In this document: positions 11,148 through 24,145 of the stretch, piece after piece
Position numbering within the stretch: the first letter of the stretch is position 1
How the letters are laid out: every line of letters begins with the position of its first letter
From: Solen grandis
Lineage: Eukaryota; Mollusca; Bivalvia; Adapedonta; Solenidae
Reading direction: 5' to 3'
NCBI GenBank assembly: GCA_021229015.1
Contig: CM037777.1
Location: forward strand, 26,971,002 to 27,035,001
Length of the DNA: 64,000 nucleotides
Position numbers and translations under genes: made by a program
The notes under the pieces: model-generated
What the model was told of the DNA's origin: nothing
The model's input: the letters and a program-made list of their open reading frames with translations, nothing else
Database searches by the model: none

Positions 11148-11831
11148 TGTTGCATACATATATAAATATTTACCCTATATTGTTACATGTACCTGTCGCT
11201 AGCAGGTCAAGCCAGTTATGTTATAAAATATCTTCGATTGAGGTACAAGTTTTTCGCTTGCGTACTTTCTTTATTCCATGGCAGCCTGGATCTTAATTCA
11301 GTTTCGACTTCCATAACGCAATTGTACTCAGATGAACATAAAAATTATCACCATTTAGTGATAAGACAGAAAACCAATTTGGAACTTTATCCTATTAAAA
11401 AGGGGGTCTATGTCTCATATAGCAACCTGTCAAAAATCACAAACATATCTATTTAAGAATGCATTCTTACAAAAATGAGAAAAAAAACTTTATCTCCGCG
11501 TATAAAAAAAGGGGGGGGGTCTATGTCTTCATATAAAGCAACCCTGTTCAAAAATCACAAACATATCTATTTAAGAATGCATTCTTACAAAAATGAAAAA
11601 AAATGAAAATATTTTCATAATTCAAATACAAATCAAATTGTCGTCCAAATGTTAGAGCTTTATTTGAAAAACAGTTTGATGTCATAGAACAAACGTACTC
11701 ATTAACACCTTAATTTCTGGCTTAAGATTGATTTTGATATTATTTCCTATTAATTGTCCCCTTTTGATACCAATCAATATACATCAGATTACTAAACATA
11801 TAACAAAAGAATAACAACAACAACATATATT

Positions 11832-12024
11832 CCAGGAAATCCATCATCATTAAATTATAGTTATGGTCTTTCAAACGCTTTAAAAAAACAGTGCAGACGC
11901 AAGCATCCATTAGCTTGGAGTTATAGGTTCTTTTGGCCATAGTCTATAAAGGTTTGCATTTACTATAAACTTTTAACGACCACTTGATGGACAAAGATCA
12001 CAATTTAATAAGGGATAGATTAAC
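11832..12024 (+). mobile_element. MITE family D copy
   Basis: Degenerate left end (AAATCCATCATCATTAAAT), matching interior, and right end GGGATAGATTAAC followed by TTAA at 12025-12028. That TTAA is also the left flank of the family E element. Confidence 0.75.
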
Positions 12025-12028
12025 TTAA

Positions 12029-12248
12029 CCCTTTCCCTCATATAGACTCATTTTGACGCACTCAATAGGTACCACATAAAGCCTGATCTGCAGAAAACCG
12101 CAGTTAAACCTTACCAAATTTAATTACAAAATCCTCATTTCCAGACCACTGAGGAGCAGCGAACAGCATAAAACCTGATCAGCCTGCAAGAACTGGTTTT
12201 ATGTTGTTCGCATAGGGCTTTTCATGGTTTCCTCTATGAGGGAAAGGG
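12029..12248 (-). mobile_element. MITE family E (TTAA-flanked), minus copy
   Basis: Ends CCCTTTCCCTCATA and TATGAGGGAAAGGG are terminal inverted repeats flanked by TTAA on both sides (12025-12028, 12249-12252). It is 220 bp because one arm of the internal hairpin has been lost. TTAA targets and CCC termini are piggyBac-like. Confidence 0.85.
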
Positions 12249-12639
12249 TTAAAAGCTTATTTGATTAATCTAAGGTTGCTGTATTCTGGAGCAAACGAAA
12301 AGTGTAAGGGCGATACATGTTCAACATTTTGGCGATGGTAGGGCGACATTTACTCCCATTTTAAGAGTGTTTTTTTATTATTAATATTTTTTTTTAATCC
12401 TTTGCCTGGCAGTTCAAAAATATAAATATGTTCACTTTTAGACGAAAGAACAATTGTATAGTAAGCCTTTCAAATTTCAAACAGACACTACTTCTTTAAC
12501 GAGAATACTAGTTTATTTGTTGCTAAAACATTTTCTTATTCGTATTGTATACTTATGTTTAATACTGTCGTGTTACTTTAGTCATGGGTAATTTAAGAAC
12601 ATTGTTTGAAATGAAAGGTACCTAAAACCAAAAACAATT

Positions 12640-12782
12640 AAACCTGTATTAGCGACTTGCGTAAAGCGGTCAGTTAAAATATTACCAAACTATAACATTT
12701 TGTTATATGTTAAACATTCATTTAGAGGTCAACTCTGTTAAACAGCCACTTTCTGGTCGCTTAAGACAGGTTTGACTATATG
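12640..12782 (+). mobile_element. MITE family F copy
   Basis: AACCTGTATTAGCG, AAAGCGGTCAGTTAAAATAT and end GCTTAAGACAGGTTTGAC match the segment at 1462 and, inverted, 20441-20628. Confidence 0.65.
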
Positions 12783-12837
12783 CCAAAAATATGTTCATGA
12801 ACGTGATTCGATATTTTCCCTTTCCAATACAATGATG

Positions 12838-13008
12838 CAATAATAGAAAATGGTAAATCATGTGTGGTCAAGATGTAGCGTACATGACCACGAACGCGTA
12901 GGTTGTGGATTCGAACCGCGTTAAGGGCAAGAATATTTGATAACCTTTCTAGGCGCAAAGTACTGGCCCAACCTAGGAATGATTAGTATAATTAATAAGA
13001 ACTTATTC
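12838..13008 (+). mobile_element. SINE-3 copy
   Basis: Head B-box GTGGATTCGAACCGC, core AGGCGCAAAGTACTGGCCCA, then TTAATAAGAACTT, matching other SINE-3 copies. Degenerate. Confidence 0.6.
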
Positions 13009-13097
13009 GACGGTAACAAACATACGCTATGAATAGTCACTGCTGAAATAAAACAACTTCATGTGTAACAATACCACAAAAATACAAGTATGTGTAA

Positions 13098-14300
13098 CTA
13101 TTTTCTGAAAAATGCAAAGACACGTTTGCAGTCTTGTCGGAATCTTTTGTTTATCATCGTATAAATTATCGGATTGATTGAGTTGTTGATGTATATCAAA
13201 TGATTGATAATTCCGTTGATAATACGCGCAGCTTCAGAATCTGTATTTACAAAACTGGCATTCAACGCGTAGCAAATCCTGATGATAAAAAAGGGCATCC
13301 AAGAAAGGAAAAACACAGCTGTAACCATGAATAATATTTTAGCGGCTTTAAGTCTGTTATTCATGTTCTGTCTTGCAATCGAGAATGTTGCTGTCCCCTT
13401 TATTTTATTCCTAGCTCTTTCTGGAATTCGACTACGGTTGCGATCTTGGTTTGTTTCGTCAACACAGAACATTTTGACCGGTCCTGGTAAATTTCTATCA
13501 CTCCCCGCAGTGAATATGTCTAAATTTTGACTTGGATTCGTATCCGAGTTGAAATTGTGTGTGCTAAGTGGGTCTCTGTGAGGGGAGGAATCTGTTGTCG
13601 AGTCTGGTATTCTTGTAGACCTCGGAGAAGATAGATGAAAACTTGTTGAGGCGTTTGAATTCATTCCGGCAAGCATATGAGCGTTTGAAAGAGGCACGAC
13701 AGCATTACGACTTCTGTATGCTGTCAGAGCGACGTTGAAATAAAAGATGATCATGACGACTATTTCAGTCAGAAACACGACCATCACGACTGAACTGTAT
13801 CCCATCATTGCCGGCGATTTGTCGTAATGTTTTTCGTAATGGCAGGAATATACGACTAATATAACGTTAGGGGTCTCCACTTCCGTCGGATGGGCCCCGT
13901 AAAACTCGAGTATCGGCAAACTTCCCAGTACACAAAATAAAACAACGGCTATCATGATTTTCGTGATGTTCGGGCGAAACACCATGAATTTAACTGGGTG
14001 ACAGATTGCAAGGAACCGATCAAGGGCAACTGCCAACAATGTGAGACCAGACAGGCTGAGGTTCATATGGACAAGATATTCAAATATCTTGCAAGGCACT
14101 GCCCAAGTTTGATCGTGTCTGTTGAACAATTTAAATATGATATACGGGTGGATCACAAGGCAGGCGAATAGATCAATGGCCCCGAGGCAAATCATAAACA
14201 CTTGCGATGACGTTTTGTCCTTAATCATCAAGTACACAATGAGAACAAAGGAATTGCCGACGACTCCGACGACCATAAATGTTATCATCATAATCTCCAC
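13098..14300 (-). CDS. Class A (rhodopsin-family) GPCR, 5'-truncated by gap
   Basis: One open exon of 400 codons to TAG at 13098. The first codon at the gap edge is GTG and TM1 begins almost at once, so the extracellular N-terminus and true start are missing. Visible hallmarks: GN in TM1 (N16), D43 in TM2, C70 and C153 for the conserved disulfide, DRF (94-96) instead of DRY, SWMPF in TM6 (W334, P336), NPIIY (376-380) in TM7, and C391 in helix 8. The third cytoplasmic loop is about 120 residues, Ser/Thr/Asn-rich. TM5 lacks its usual proline, and position 3.32 is not Asp, so it is unlikely to be an amine receptor. Probably an orphan or peptide-type plasma-membrane receptor coupling to G proteins; the ligand cannot be read from sequence. 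Confidence 0.93.
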   Translation of the reverse strand: MEIMMITFMVVGVVGNSFVLIVYLMIKDKTSSQVFMICLGAIDLFACLVIHPYIIFKLFNRHDQTWAVPCKIFEYLVHMNLSLSGLTLLAVALDRFLAICHPVKFMVFRPNITKIMIAVVLFCVLGSLPILEFYGAHPTEVETPNVILVVYSCHYEKHYDKSPAMMGYSSVVMVVFLTEIVVMIIFYFNVALTAYRSRNAVVPLSNAHMLAGMNSNASTSFHLSSPRSTRIPDSTTDSSPHRDPLSTHNFNSDTNPSQNLDIFTAGSDRNLPGPVKMFCVDETNQDRNRSRIPERARNKIKGTATFSIARQNMNNRLKAAKILFMVTAVFFLSWMPFFIIRICYALNASFVNTDSEAARIINGIINHLIYINNSINPIIYTMINKRFRQDCKRVFAFFRK

Positions 14301-14400
14301 NNNNNNNNNNNNNNNNNNNNNNNNNNNNNNNNNNNNNNNNNNNNNNNNNNNNNNNNNNNNNNNNNNNNNNNNNNNNNNNNNNNNNNNNNNNNNNNNNNNN
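14301..14400. other. Assembly gap (100 N)
   Basis: Exactly 100 N, the common placeholder for a gap of unknown size. It removes the 5' end of the GPCR coding sequence. Open frames running through it are meaningless. Confidence 1.
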
Positions 14401-17220
14401 GCTTAATCATTTATCCCAATCAAACGGCAAGGAAGCCAAAAGGAAAATTAATATATAGTTTGTTATCTTTATTCCTTGACAGTACTTTGATTCTTACCCA
14501 CAAAATTTTTTTCCTTCATATTTAACTTTTTGTGGTTTTCGTTACCTTTACCGTTTACCTTCACTACACGCCTGTTTGCTTCACATTCACTCTTCACTTT
14601 CCTTACGCTGTTACTTGTGTCACATTCATAATTCACCGCACACACTGTTGCTTCTGTCACCGTTACTATTCCCATCCATCGTATTGTTCGTATCACGTTT
14701 ATCATTCATATTAAATGTGCTGTTTTTATTGTCAAATTCTCCATATAGATTCAATTTATGAATGATATTTTGTTCCCTGCATGAACTCCCGTTTGTTTTA
14801 AGACATAGCAACTTCAAGCTTCCTTTTTAAACTAGCCATTTGTACAAGTAGTTGATAATAACCACCCAGACTCACATTTTGGGCAATGTTTGCCGTTTTC
14901 TCAAATGTCACTAAATGAGAAAGGTTTAGGGCTTCATCTAGGAAAGTCCCGTGCAAACAATATATGGTAGTAACGTTGACAATCCTCAAATCTGTACCTC
15001 ACATACAGTTGTCCATTTGGCAGTGTCCATTTTCAACAATTTGCGTTTAATACGTGTACCAGAATATTGAATGTTGGTTTAATGTTGCAAATGTGGCACT
15101 TATATTGTTGTATATAAGTTTCTTGATCACTTTCAGTGTCACTATCCCCTGAGTTGGATAAAAAATAAAAACAAATGTCGTGTTTATTAATATTTTCAGA
15201 GGAAAGCGATTCTAAATACAAGTTCGAATACCAAATCAATGTACATGTAAAATGCCGAAGTTGCACGGCATTTACCAGATGTACATGTAGGTAAGTAATA
15301 TAAAATGCCGAATCTGCATTTTGTTTTAAGACATGCATTGTACATAATGTTACTGCTCTTAAAACATAACGATTTTCAAATACCTATGAATAAAATTGAA
15401 ATATAGAAATATGAATAAGGTAAACGATATTTCAGCTTCCTGATCATTCAACTTTAGTCTTGAACTTAGGGCTTTTATGCAGACGTTAATATACAATGTA
15501 TTCTATTCAAACATGCGTTGTCTAATTAAGTTGAATCACATTTACATATAAATATTAAAGGAATTTATATTACCTTTTGCAATATCCACTTATTTTTATT
15601 AAAAAAAAACACATTTTTACTCCGGTAATTTATTTTCGCCTGTTTTTGTTTATTTTGCAGTATGAAAATACCGGAACTGCGCTTTGTGTAACTCCGGTAT
15701 TTTATAATTAAAGAAGAGATAGCCGATGAAAGTTCGGTATTTTTTCATGTGATGAATTTTGATATTTTTGATTGGATGATGGGATTGGGTGTCAGACAGA
15801 AAGAAGCGGGAACGTATGTAGGTTCGGAATATTAAAAAAAAAACAACAAAAAAAAAAAAACACACACCGCAAAATCGAAAATAGTGTAGGTCCGGCATTT
15901 TATAGTGAGAGCATCGATGATAATATTGTATATGACCGGATAATGACACAGGACATTTAAAAATTTAAGGAAAAAAATAATATATATATATATATATAGT
16001 ATGATTTACAGTTTCTTCGATAAAAATATAACTGTTCTCTTAGACATTAATCTCTTATGAAATTATAAATATCATCTTCGAATACCCACGGCAGATCGAT
16101 GCCATGTAGTGAAACGATGTAAGTCAGCCTAGGGTATCCGACGATGTATAATATATGCACTGAAGTATATTATGATTATAGTCAAGGGGACGTTTTGCTT
16201 CTCTTGGCTTTACATAACGAAAAGCGACACAGGTTATAATTCGTACATAGATTCTCCATTATTTCAATCCCCATCAACGCCGCAAATCTTTTTTAAAACA
16301 TATATCTTGTTTTGAATAATTTCATCTCACAGCCTCTACTTTTACAACGAGTTGTAGTTGTCAACAAATCAACAAATGTGCTCCATTATAAACTGATGAA
16401 CATGTTTCAAATTTGGATAAAATTTGACATTTTACTGATACTGTTTTATTGCTATTAATAGCACTTTCCAGGAAATGCCAAGTGCAGACGTATGCAAAAT
16501 AATGTGTTTCATTAATAATGAATAAACTACATATATAGAGAGAAATTGAAATTATAAAATAATAAAAAAAAATCCGATGAAGTTGAAGGGATAACAAAAT
16601 GAATGTTAATATTGACAGATAAAGTAAATGTATCAGTATCTGAATTTGATTGGAAAAAGTGGAAGGTTTGCTGGTTCGATCTCTAACCACGGCATACATT
16701 ATAAATGGTCCGGAGATAACATGTTTGTTTTTATTCATCATATAGGGACTATTTCAGAAATGCCAGGCATAGCAAAGAGAAGCTATTGAGAGGTATCATT
16801 GTTGTTGTTGAGTATCACCACTATGTAATGTAGATAATTTGTGGGAATCCTACCTAATAAATGATGAATAATCATAAGTTGTTACAATTGTCTAACAAAA
16901 TTTATTAAAGTAAGACATTTTAATCCTTTCAGCGCAAAGTAAGGTTGATAGAATTTGATCCTATCTAAAGTAAGCTTTCATTTCGAATTAAGTATGTTGG
17001 TACCTGTGATCGAACCTGCGACCTATAATTCCCGAAACGGAATCTTTACCCAGTCTGCCACTAATAACGGATGAGTCTATTATAATTGCTGTTCAAGGGC
17101 ACGTGAAGAGGGAATTATTCCTTAGGTTTAAGATCGATTATGTATCATACAATTATTGAGTTGTTGTCGCTGCGGAAACATTTCAGTCATATAACATTAT
17201 CATTAAGCGACGTCCGGTTT

Positions 17221-17535
17221 GTTTGTTTGTTTGTTTGGTTTAACGTCCCGCAGACAAAATTTTCAGTCGTTTGGAGACGATGTCTACTTGAGACAGATAT
17301 AATGCTGCCACACTGCAGTATCACGCCGTAGACATTTGGCATGATACCACACCCAGTCACATTATCCTGACACCGGGTCAACCAGTCCTGGAACTACCCT
17401 TATATGCTGAGTGCCAAGCAAGGGAGCTGTATCAGTACCATTTTTTACGACATTGGTATGTCGCGGCCGGGGATTGAACCCATGACTTCCCGCTCCCAAG
17501 GCGAATGCACTAACCAAGCGGCAAACGGGTTTGGG
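17221..17535 (-). mobile_element. SINE-1, full length with tRNA-like head
   Basis: Minus-strand copy with (CAAA)n tail at left. The head reads TTGCCGCTTGGTTAGTGC then GGGTTCAATCCCC, good A and B boxes of an internal pol III promoter. The 10-bp repeat CGTCCGGTTT flanks it (17211-17220, 17536-17545). Confidence 0.9.
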
Positions 17536-18210
17536 CGTCCGGTTTAAATCCCAACTGAGGAAGTATATATTTTGAGTGCCATGAAATACACACAAAACAA
17601 CAGCTACAAAAACAAACTTACAATTATTTAATAAAATAAGGCTCGAAGATTGATGTCCTTAGAATAATAATTACAATTCCAAACCTGGAAAGAAGAGAAC
17701 TAATGATAAATTGCTACTACTGTTGTTACTACTACTTCTACTATCTCTGTCGCTGCTACTGATGATGTTTGACCTTGCAGGATTGTCTTAGAAAACCATC
17801 CCACTTTCAACACAAAGCAAATCCAGAACGCACGTGATAGCTACATTCAGTGTGTAGTTTATAGGAGAAAAGCCTGTTTCTCCAAGATAAAAGATGCCTG
17901 ATGTATAAACAAGAGAGTTAACGGACAAACACTTGCCGTGAAAGGAGATGCAGGCTCCAAAACACTGCAGACGAGAAACAACTTAAAATGTCGTACGGAA
18001 CCTAGTTGCTCAGCAACCACGTACACCTTTTTGTAAATTAAGAAAATAATCTCTGCATTTTTTAAAGAATGAACGATAGTATAATCATTTATTGCAACAT
18101 ACTTTTCAAAACACTCATACATGCACATATTATTTGTTTGATAACGCACGCAAATACGTGCATACGCACGTAAATACGTAAAGCGATTGAGATACGCACA
18201 ATCATTCCGT

Positions 18211-18236
18211 AATAATAATAATAATAATAATAATAA
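18211..18236 (+). repeat. (AAT)n microsatellite
   Basis: Uninterrupted AAT triplets. They make a poly-Tyr or poly-Leu shadow frame on the minus strand that is not a gene. Confidence 0.95.
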
Positions 18237-20440
18237 AAACAACTGAAATAGACTCTATACTGACGGAAAAAAAGCATGCATTTAAGTTGGATATATTAGT
18301 TATGCTCAAATGGTAGATCTATATTTTATCATATGACCGTCGGCGTGATTACCCGTATCATGAAAAAAGGACGAGTTCAGCGACTTACTACTAGTAACTA
18401 GAGTTTCTGGAAAACGATTTTTTTTGCCATCACATTACTACCACCAAGAACAAAAGCTCATCAAAGTGTACCTACAACTTTGTAACGATACATTTACCAC
18501 GCCTCGTTTTCAAACAACCTATCCACAGTCTTAAATCGTGAGTCAATCTAACTTGATAAGCTTTTCAAGAAACTTATCTCTGAAACATGATTTATAGTTA
18601 TTTCTGATGAACAACTGGATTTATATGTCAATAAATCGATATAGTATTTTCATATTTGCATCTAAATTCAATAAGCCCACCGAATGATCCCTGTTCAGAT
18701 ATAGTCTTTGTTGACCATTATATCTGAGTGTTGACAGTAAACATCTAATGAACACACTGACCTATAGTAACGAAAGATAGCGTATCTAATTTACGGACAA
18801 AGACCCTTAAACACTTCCGATCGCCCCTTTAATTAAAATTGTACCTAACATGAAAACTCCTTGAAGGAGCGGGTACTCTATCGTTATGACGCACAGCGCG
18901 TGAAATTGTATATGAAAATGAAAGTAAACAGTAGACATTGAAAGAACGAAATACGCCCCACTTAAACATTTTATTAAAATTCATAGAAAATGACTCAAAT
19001 ATTGGCCTTAACTTAAGACGTGTCATTGGATTTAATCAAGAAACTTAATCAATTTGCATAACAATTTTTCCTTGTATCTTATGATTTCAATTTGAAAGGC
19101 AAAAAAGCAGTATATAAGGCAAACAGTAAAAAAAAAAAAAAAAAAAAAAGAAAGTATGCCTTTTCTTTTTGGAATCATCTCCCAAAGTATTTAGAGAGAA
19201 GTCAAAAGTACTAAATATTGCAAGATATTGGATCTTATGCAAAATTTGATACCCTATCAAAATTTACATGATAAGAAAAAATGATCTTATTACTTTAGAA
19301 ATGTTAAATTAAATCTATTTGGCAGGTTTGTGCAAACCCAAAATGGACATTTTTAAATGAAATGTTCCTATCTTAGTCCAAATTCTATTTTTTGATACTT
19401 TCTATCCACAATGCATAAATTATCCTCTCTGAACGGTTAGTTCCTCCTCATATTTTTTCCGCGTTCAGTGAAAGCTTTGCGTGATCTTAAATGACCTGAA
19501 TTGAAATCTAACTAAGCTTGATAAACTTACTTTCCTGTTTCGACAAAGCATTGATGTTTTAACATTGTAAGGAATGGTATATTGTTGTTTTTTTTTTTAA
19601 ACTGGAGGTAAAATAATAAATGCATAGAATCGTATAACATCTGATGAGAAAACTTGAGAAGTGCTTAAGCATATCTGAATGTAATTTAAACGACTAACAT
19701 GAGTGAAAGATAAATAACAACATTTTCTAATGTAGTAAGTTCATACAATTTACTTTTTGTCTATAGCAGCTAACCAAAGACTTCCAAATATTTTACAATT
19801 AAATGGCATCTCTCAAAACAAATCACAAATGTAACCAACAATCTACATTAAAGACCAAACGAACATAAAAAGTTAAAATAAATATTCATGTATTTTGCTC
19901 ATCTTCCAACATCACCCCAAGTGGATGAGTCCATTATTCATGATAAGATTGGGGACGTTTATATTCTACATGAGAGCAGCAGACGACATAGGGGAGAGGG
20001 TGTTTTGTTTGGGGAACACTTGACAGAAATTGATATCGGCTTATAACGCTCTCTAAGCTGAATTGCTTATGTACTTGAAAGGACGTTTTCTATAGTATCT
20101 TACTGGAAAGCGATAGGCACGATTGGGATACGGGCTTTGGTATGAAGCGAAAGTTTTATGGATTTTGTTTTGCTTGTGGATGTTTTGGATAACTAGTTCT
20201 CAAAGGTAGGTTTATGATTGTTTTATCATAATTTTGCCGAATACCGGTAGTTACAAATTTGATCAGATTTTTATTTTATAAAATTTATAATTGTAATTAA
20301 TTTAAGTCTTTTGATTTGATTAAAGAACTTTCTTTAAAATGGATTTAAAAACGATTTATCTATTACAGTGCTGATTTAACAACCCAGCTCATAATAATGT
20401 AACATTTCATTTTTGATGTATTATATAAACGAGTCATTAA

Positions 20441-20628
20441 AGTATACAGTCAATTCTGTCTTAAGCGGTCAGTCAATGTAACAGGAAAAAGTGACCGCTT
20501 AACAGAAATGGGCGCTAAATGAAGGTTAAACATAAAACAAAATGCTTCTTTAGCGATATTAAAACTGACCGCTAAATGCAGTTTGACTGCTTAATACAGG
20601 TGCCGCTAATACAGGTTCAGATTAATGT
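20441..20628 (-). mobile_element. MITE family F copy
   Basis: Inverted relative to the 12640 copy: ends AGTCAATTCTGTCTTAAGC and GCCGCTAATACAGGTT, interior AACATAAAACAAAATG. About 188 bp. Confidence 0.65.
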
Positions 20629-21863
20629 TTTATTTAACCTAAAATATGCTGGTGTCATAAATAATCTGACTTTAGATGTATATACTTTGCCAAATATCTT
20701 ACTCGTTCTTTAGTTTTAAAATAATCTCTCGTATTTATATTCAAAGTAGTCTAAAACCATTTAAAGTACATATATGTTTGACATTAATCCAAATAATACA
20801 CCTGCATGGAAAAAGACCATTTCAAAAACCCTGACATGATTATCACCCCCTAACACTATACACACTCTGACAGATCTCCGATCATCCTATCTCATCCCCA
20901 CTGTTATTACAAGGCATAAATTCAAATCCCCGACACCGAGTTCATAAACTTTGCATGAGTCACGGTTGGGGATGGCTTGTGTTTATTTGAATCATATTCT
21001 GTCTTGTAAATGCCTTTCTGTTCCCCATTTTGTGTCTGATAAGCATACCTGGCATCTATACAGGCAGTTTCACGTCCCCACCACCTTCACCATTATCACT
21101 ATCGTCGTCGTCGTCAGCATCAGCGTTGCCGAAGTCGTCTTCGTCGTTGTCGTCAAAATAGCACTCTTGGCGCTTCATGGTTGCCATTATTTTCCTTCCA
21201 CATCCTTTAATATCCTCCCATTTTCTGCTACTTTTACAATAACAACACTTTTCACGACTACCACTGTTGTTGCTACTACTACTTCTACTTTTACATCTAC
21301 TTCTTTACACGATTTAAAAAAAAATGTAGCTTAAAAGAAGGTATTATGTGATTTTTATTAGATATATACCCATATAAGACCACGGTTCAATTTTCTCATA
21401 TCTGAGAAAGATGTCAAAGTGAGCTTTTTTTATTAATTAAAACTCACAAAACGTGTCATAAAATGTATAGCTAAATCGGTATATCAAATTATTTGCGAAT
21501 AAAATGGTTAATGGGTTTAGTTACGGTGTTCGCGTGACGCATTTCTGCCGAGGAAAAATGGCAGCCAAGCGTAAAGTATAAACAGTAGGTATACGGAAAT
21601 GAAATTTTTAATCAGATTAAAACTAAACCATCAGTCTTTGATCTGCATCGATCTATTCATAGACTCTCGGTATTGAACCTCAATGTATAATCGGAAGTTG
21701 TATTGGATCGACAGTAGTATGACGGAAAGAGCAAAATGCCGTAAAACAACAACAACAATATATATAAATAAATGAATAAATAAGAACAACAACAACAAAA
21801 ACAACAACGTATTTTTGTATTTCATTTTATTGTTCTGCATTGATGCCTCAATATGTAATGAAA

Positions 21864-22060
21864 TGGTCCCGGTGGCCGAGTTTTAAAGATCCGCCTCGTA
21901 ACAAGGATGCTGTGGGGTTTGATCACTGGTCATGTATTGATAACAAAACGTCAAAAATATATGCCTTGCTTGGTGCGCAGCATATGTGAGATGTTTTGAC
22001 AAGTGTCATGATAATGGGATGGCATCATGCCATTTGATTTCTGTGTGTTATCGCACCCAA
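21864..22060 (+). mobile_element. SINE-1-related degenerate copy
   Basis: tRNA-like head GGTGGCCGAG...GGGGTTTGATCACTGG, then GCCTTGCTTGGTGCGCAGCA and GATGGCATCATGCCA. Tail is absent, and a SINE-2 follows immediately. Confidence 0.55.
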
Positions 22061-22063
22061 GTG

Positions 22064-22290
22064 CTTGGATAGCGAATTGGTAACGTGCTTCGCTTCTCAC
22101 CAATGCGTCCCGGGTTCGAATCCTGGTCATGTACGTGAGAGGGTACAGTGGTCGCCCGTCCAAACACGTGGGTTTTCTCCGGTTTCCTCCCACAATATTG
22201 ACCACATACGCCACCACCAGAGCCATCGTGATTAATATATATTGTAAGAACCTGTTTCATTATCGATGTAAAATAAATAAAGTTTAAACG
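22064..22290 (+). mobile_element. SINE-2 copy
   Basis: Head with TGGATAGCGAATTGGTAACG and B-box GGGTTCGAATCC, conserved core CGCCCGTCCAAACACGTGGG then TTTCTCCGG and TTTCCTCCCAC, tail TTGTAAGAACCTG...ATCGATGTAAAATAAATAA. The core may be one of the conserved animal SINE domains (possibly the Meta domain); I am not certain which. Confidence 0.85.
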
Positions 22291-22518
22291 TAAACCCAAG
22301 TGAAAAAGAAATCAATATACATGGTAAGAAACCGGCCCCGTGAGACTGATCGCCTTTTAAGATTTCTTTCATAAGTGATTTTTTAAAGTCAGTATTTCTG
22401 TTTTGATATCTCTCAAGTTTGTTAAAGAGGTATTTAATGTCCCATTTATCTAGTAAATTATTGACTTAGTCAGATGTAAAATTTTAGAAAATAAATAATT
22501 TGTAACATTTCACCAAAG

Positions 22519-22822
22519 TTATGTTTGTTTAATTGGCTTTATGTCCCACTGACAGTACTTCAGACGATGTCTACTTCAGACAAATATAGTGCTGTCACAC
22601 TGCAGTATCACGCCGTAGACATGTGGCATGATACGACACCCAGTCTCATTATCCTTACACCGGGTCAACCAGTCCTGGTACTACCAATATATGCTGAGCG
22701 CCAACCAAGGGAGCTATACAAGTACCACTTTTACGACTTTAGTATATCACGACCGGCGATCGAACCCACGATCTTTCGATTCCGAAACGGACGCTCTAAC
22801 CACTCGGCCCCCGGGGACGGTA
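22519..22822 (-). mobile_element. SINE-1, full length
   Basis: Minus-strand copy with tail at left and head B-box GTGGGTTCGATCGCCGG. TTCACCAAAG flanks it (22509-22518, 22823-22832); three further bases agree with one mismatch. Confidence 0.85.
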
Positions 22823-23478
22823 TTCACCAAAGATAAGACCTTTCTTGAACATGGTCCCAGAAAAAACACAACCGTATTGCCATGAAGAAAATAACATACT
22901 TACCATCTTAATTTCTTCATAAAATATTGACTTATAGAAAGTCCACAGATTATTATTTTTCCAAAAGAACTTGAAGTCACAAAACCGTATACAAAGTATA
23001 CGCAATTTGATACTGTTTACAATTTGGACTAACTAATCTTTGACTTCGGTTCAGCTGTCACTACAGTCGTAATACACACAGCAGCTGACTCGAGAAATGG
23101 CGTCCTTGCTTAGCAGGACAGATTAGTACTGATCATTAGAATAATGTTGATTCCGCCAACCGTACTTAGCACCAAGTAATACTTTAACACTTAAATACTT
23201 TTGGACGAATTTCGTCATTTTTCCAGTAAACCATCATATTTACTCTTCTTCAATATTTCGGCAAAATTTTGCCTTTCTCAAGAAAAAAAAGAAACACACA
23301 CACACAAAAAAAAAACATGATTTTTTGAGCAACTACATGATGGGCGTTTATACAGTCGCCATTTTGTTGTTGCCCATCTCATCATTTTTTTTTCACTATT
23401 AGAAAATCCTAAGTTATTTCATTCCTTTACGAATATTCTTACCGGAAGTTATTAATAATTGTAATAGATAATAATCGA

Positions 23479-23625
23479 GGTAATTCATCCATCAATGATT
23501 TATAAGCAGGGTCCCTCAAAAGCGTCAAAAGACTTCAGTGTAGTTGCAGGTATCCATTGACTTGGAGTTATATGCTCTTTTGCTTAAGTCTTAAAAGGCT
23601 CACATTTACAGTAAATTTCAAATTT
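23479..23625 (+). mobile_element. MITE family D, truncated copy
   Basis: GGTAATTCATCCATCAATGA, AAAAGACTTCAGTG and TCCATTGACTTGGAGTTATA match the family; the right end is missing. Confidence 0.7.
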
Positions 23626-24019
23626 ATAGCGATTTATTGCAATAGAACACCTTTCTATGTTCAAATTTCCATGTACAAAATAAATCGATCTAACTGACAA
23701 AATCAAGTGTTTCTGATATTTACGGTGACTTATCTAGTAAGACATTTCTCCAGATAAATCAAGTCCATGCTCGCTTCGGACTTCTAATGGCTATAGAAAT
23801 ATCTAAGCTAAACGTAGAAAGGAACAATATCAATTTGATATGTTCCGTGAAACACACGTCTGTAGAATTGAACTTTGATCGAATTCTTCTTACAATACAG
23901 CTTTAAACACTGTATTGTTCTATGCATTCAAAGACCTAGGTCTTTTTGATGCAATCAAGCTTCAGACTTTATACTTTTACACGTACACTTGGATAATATT
24001 GATATAGACTTACGTCCAC

Positions 24020-24145
24020 TCAACATAAAAAGATACTGGTCAGGTGTATAAGGATGTGTCATGATACTTGTCAATTGCGTAATATCTCATGTAGACAAAG
24101 TCTCCAGATGACTAAAACTTTGTCGGTGAGGCGTTCAAAACCAGA
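24020..24145 (+). mobile_element. SINE-1 degenerate fragment
   Basis: Only the later core and tail are recognisable: CATGTAGACAAAGTCTCCAG then ATGACTAAAACTTTGTCGGT. Confidence 0.45.

Larger units (their letters stand above)
4159..13097. other. Region without a recognised gene (8.9 kb)
   Basis: Upstream of exon A and downstream of the GPCR. The missing 5' exons of the minus-strand gene should lie here or further right, but I saw no signal peptide, LRR or LU first-half exon on the minus strand. Repeats recorded separately fill part of it; the rest is AT-rich sequence with chance frames (for example 6162-6446 and 7621-7809). Confidence 0.5.

Noticed and set aside
15981..16125. GTAAGT near 16115 suggesting another plus-strand LRR exon
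   Set aside because: The preceding sequence does not translate into an LRR in any frame.
17859..18242. 127-residue minus frame
   Set aside because: Begins in the AAT microsatellite and has no recognisable domain.
20951..21334. 127-residue plus frame rich in Val, Ile and Thr
   Set aside because: Composed of GTC, ACT and CTA low-complexity runs; no domain, no splice or start support.
22796..23005. Minus frame ending at a good donor (ATG before GTAAGT near 22903)
   Set aside because: About 34 codons with plausible splice sites, but no domain, no partner exon and partial overlap with a SINE; too weak to call.
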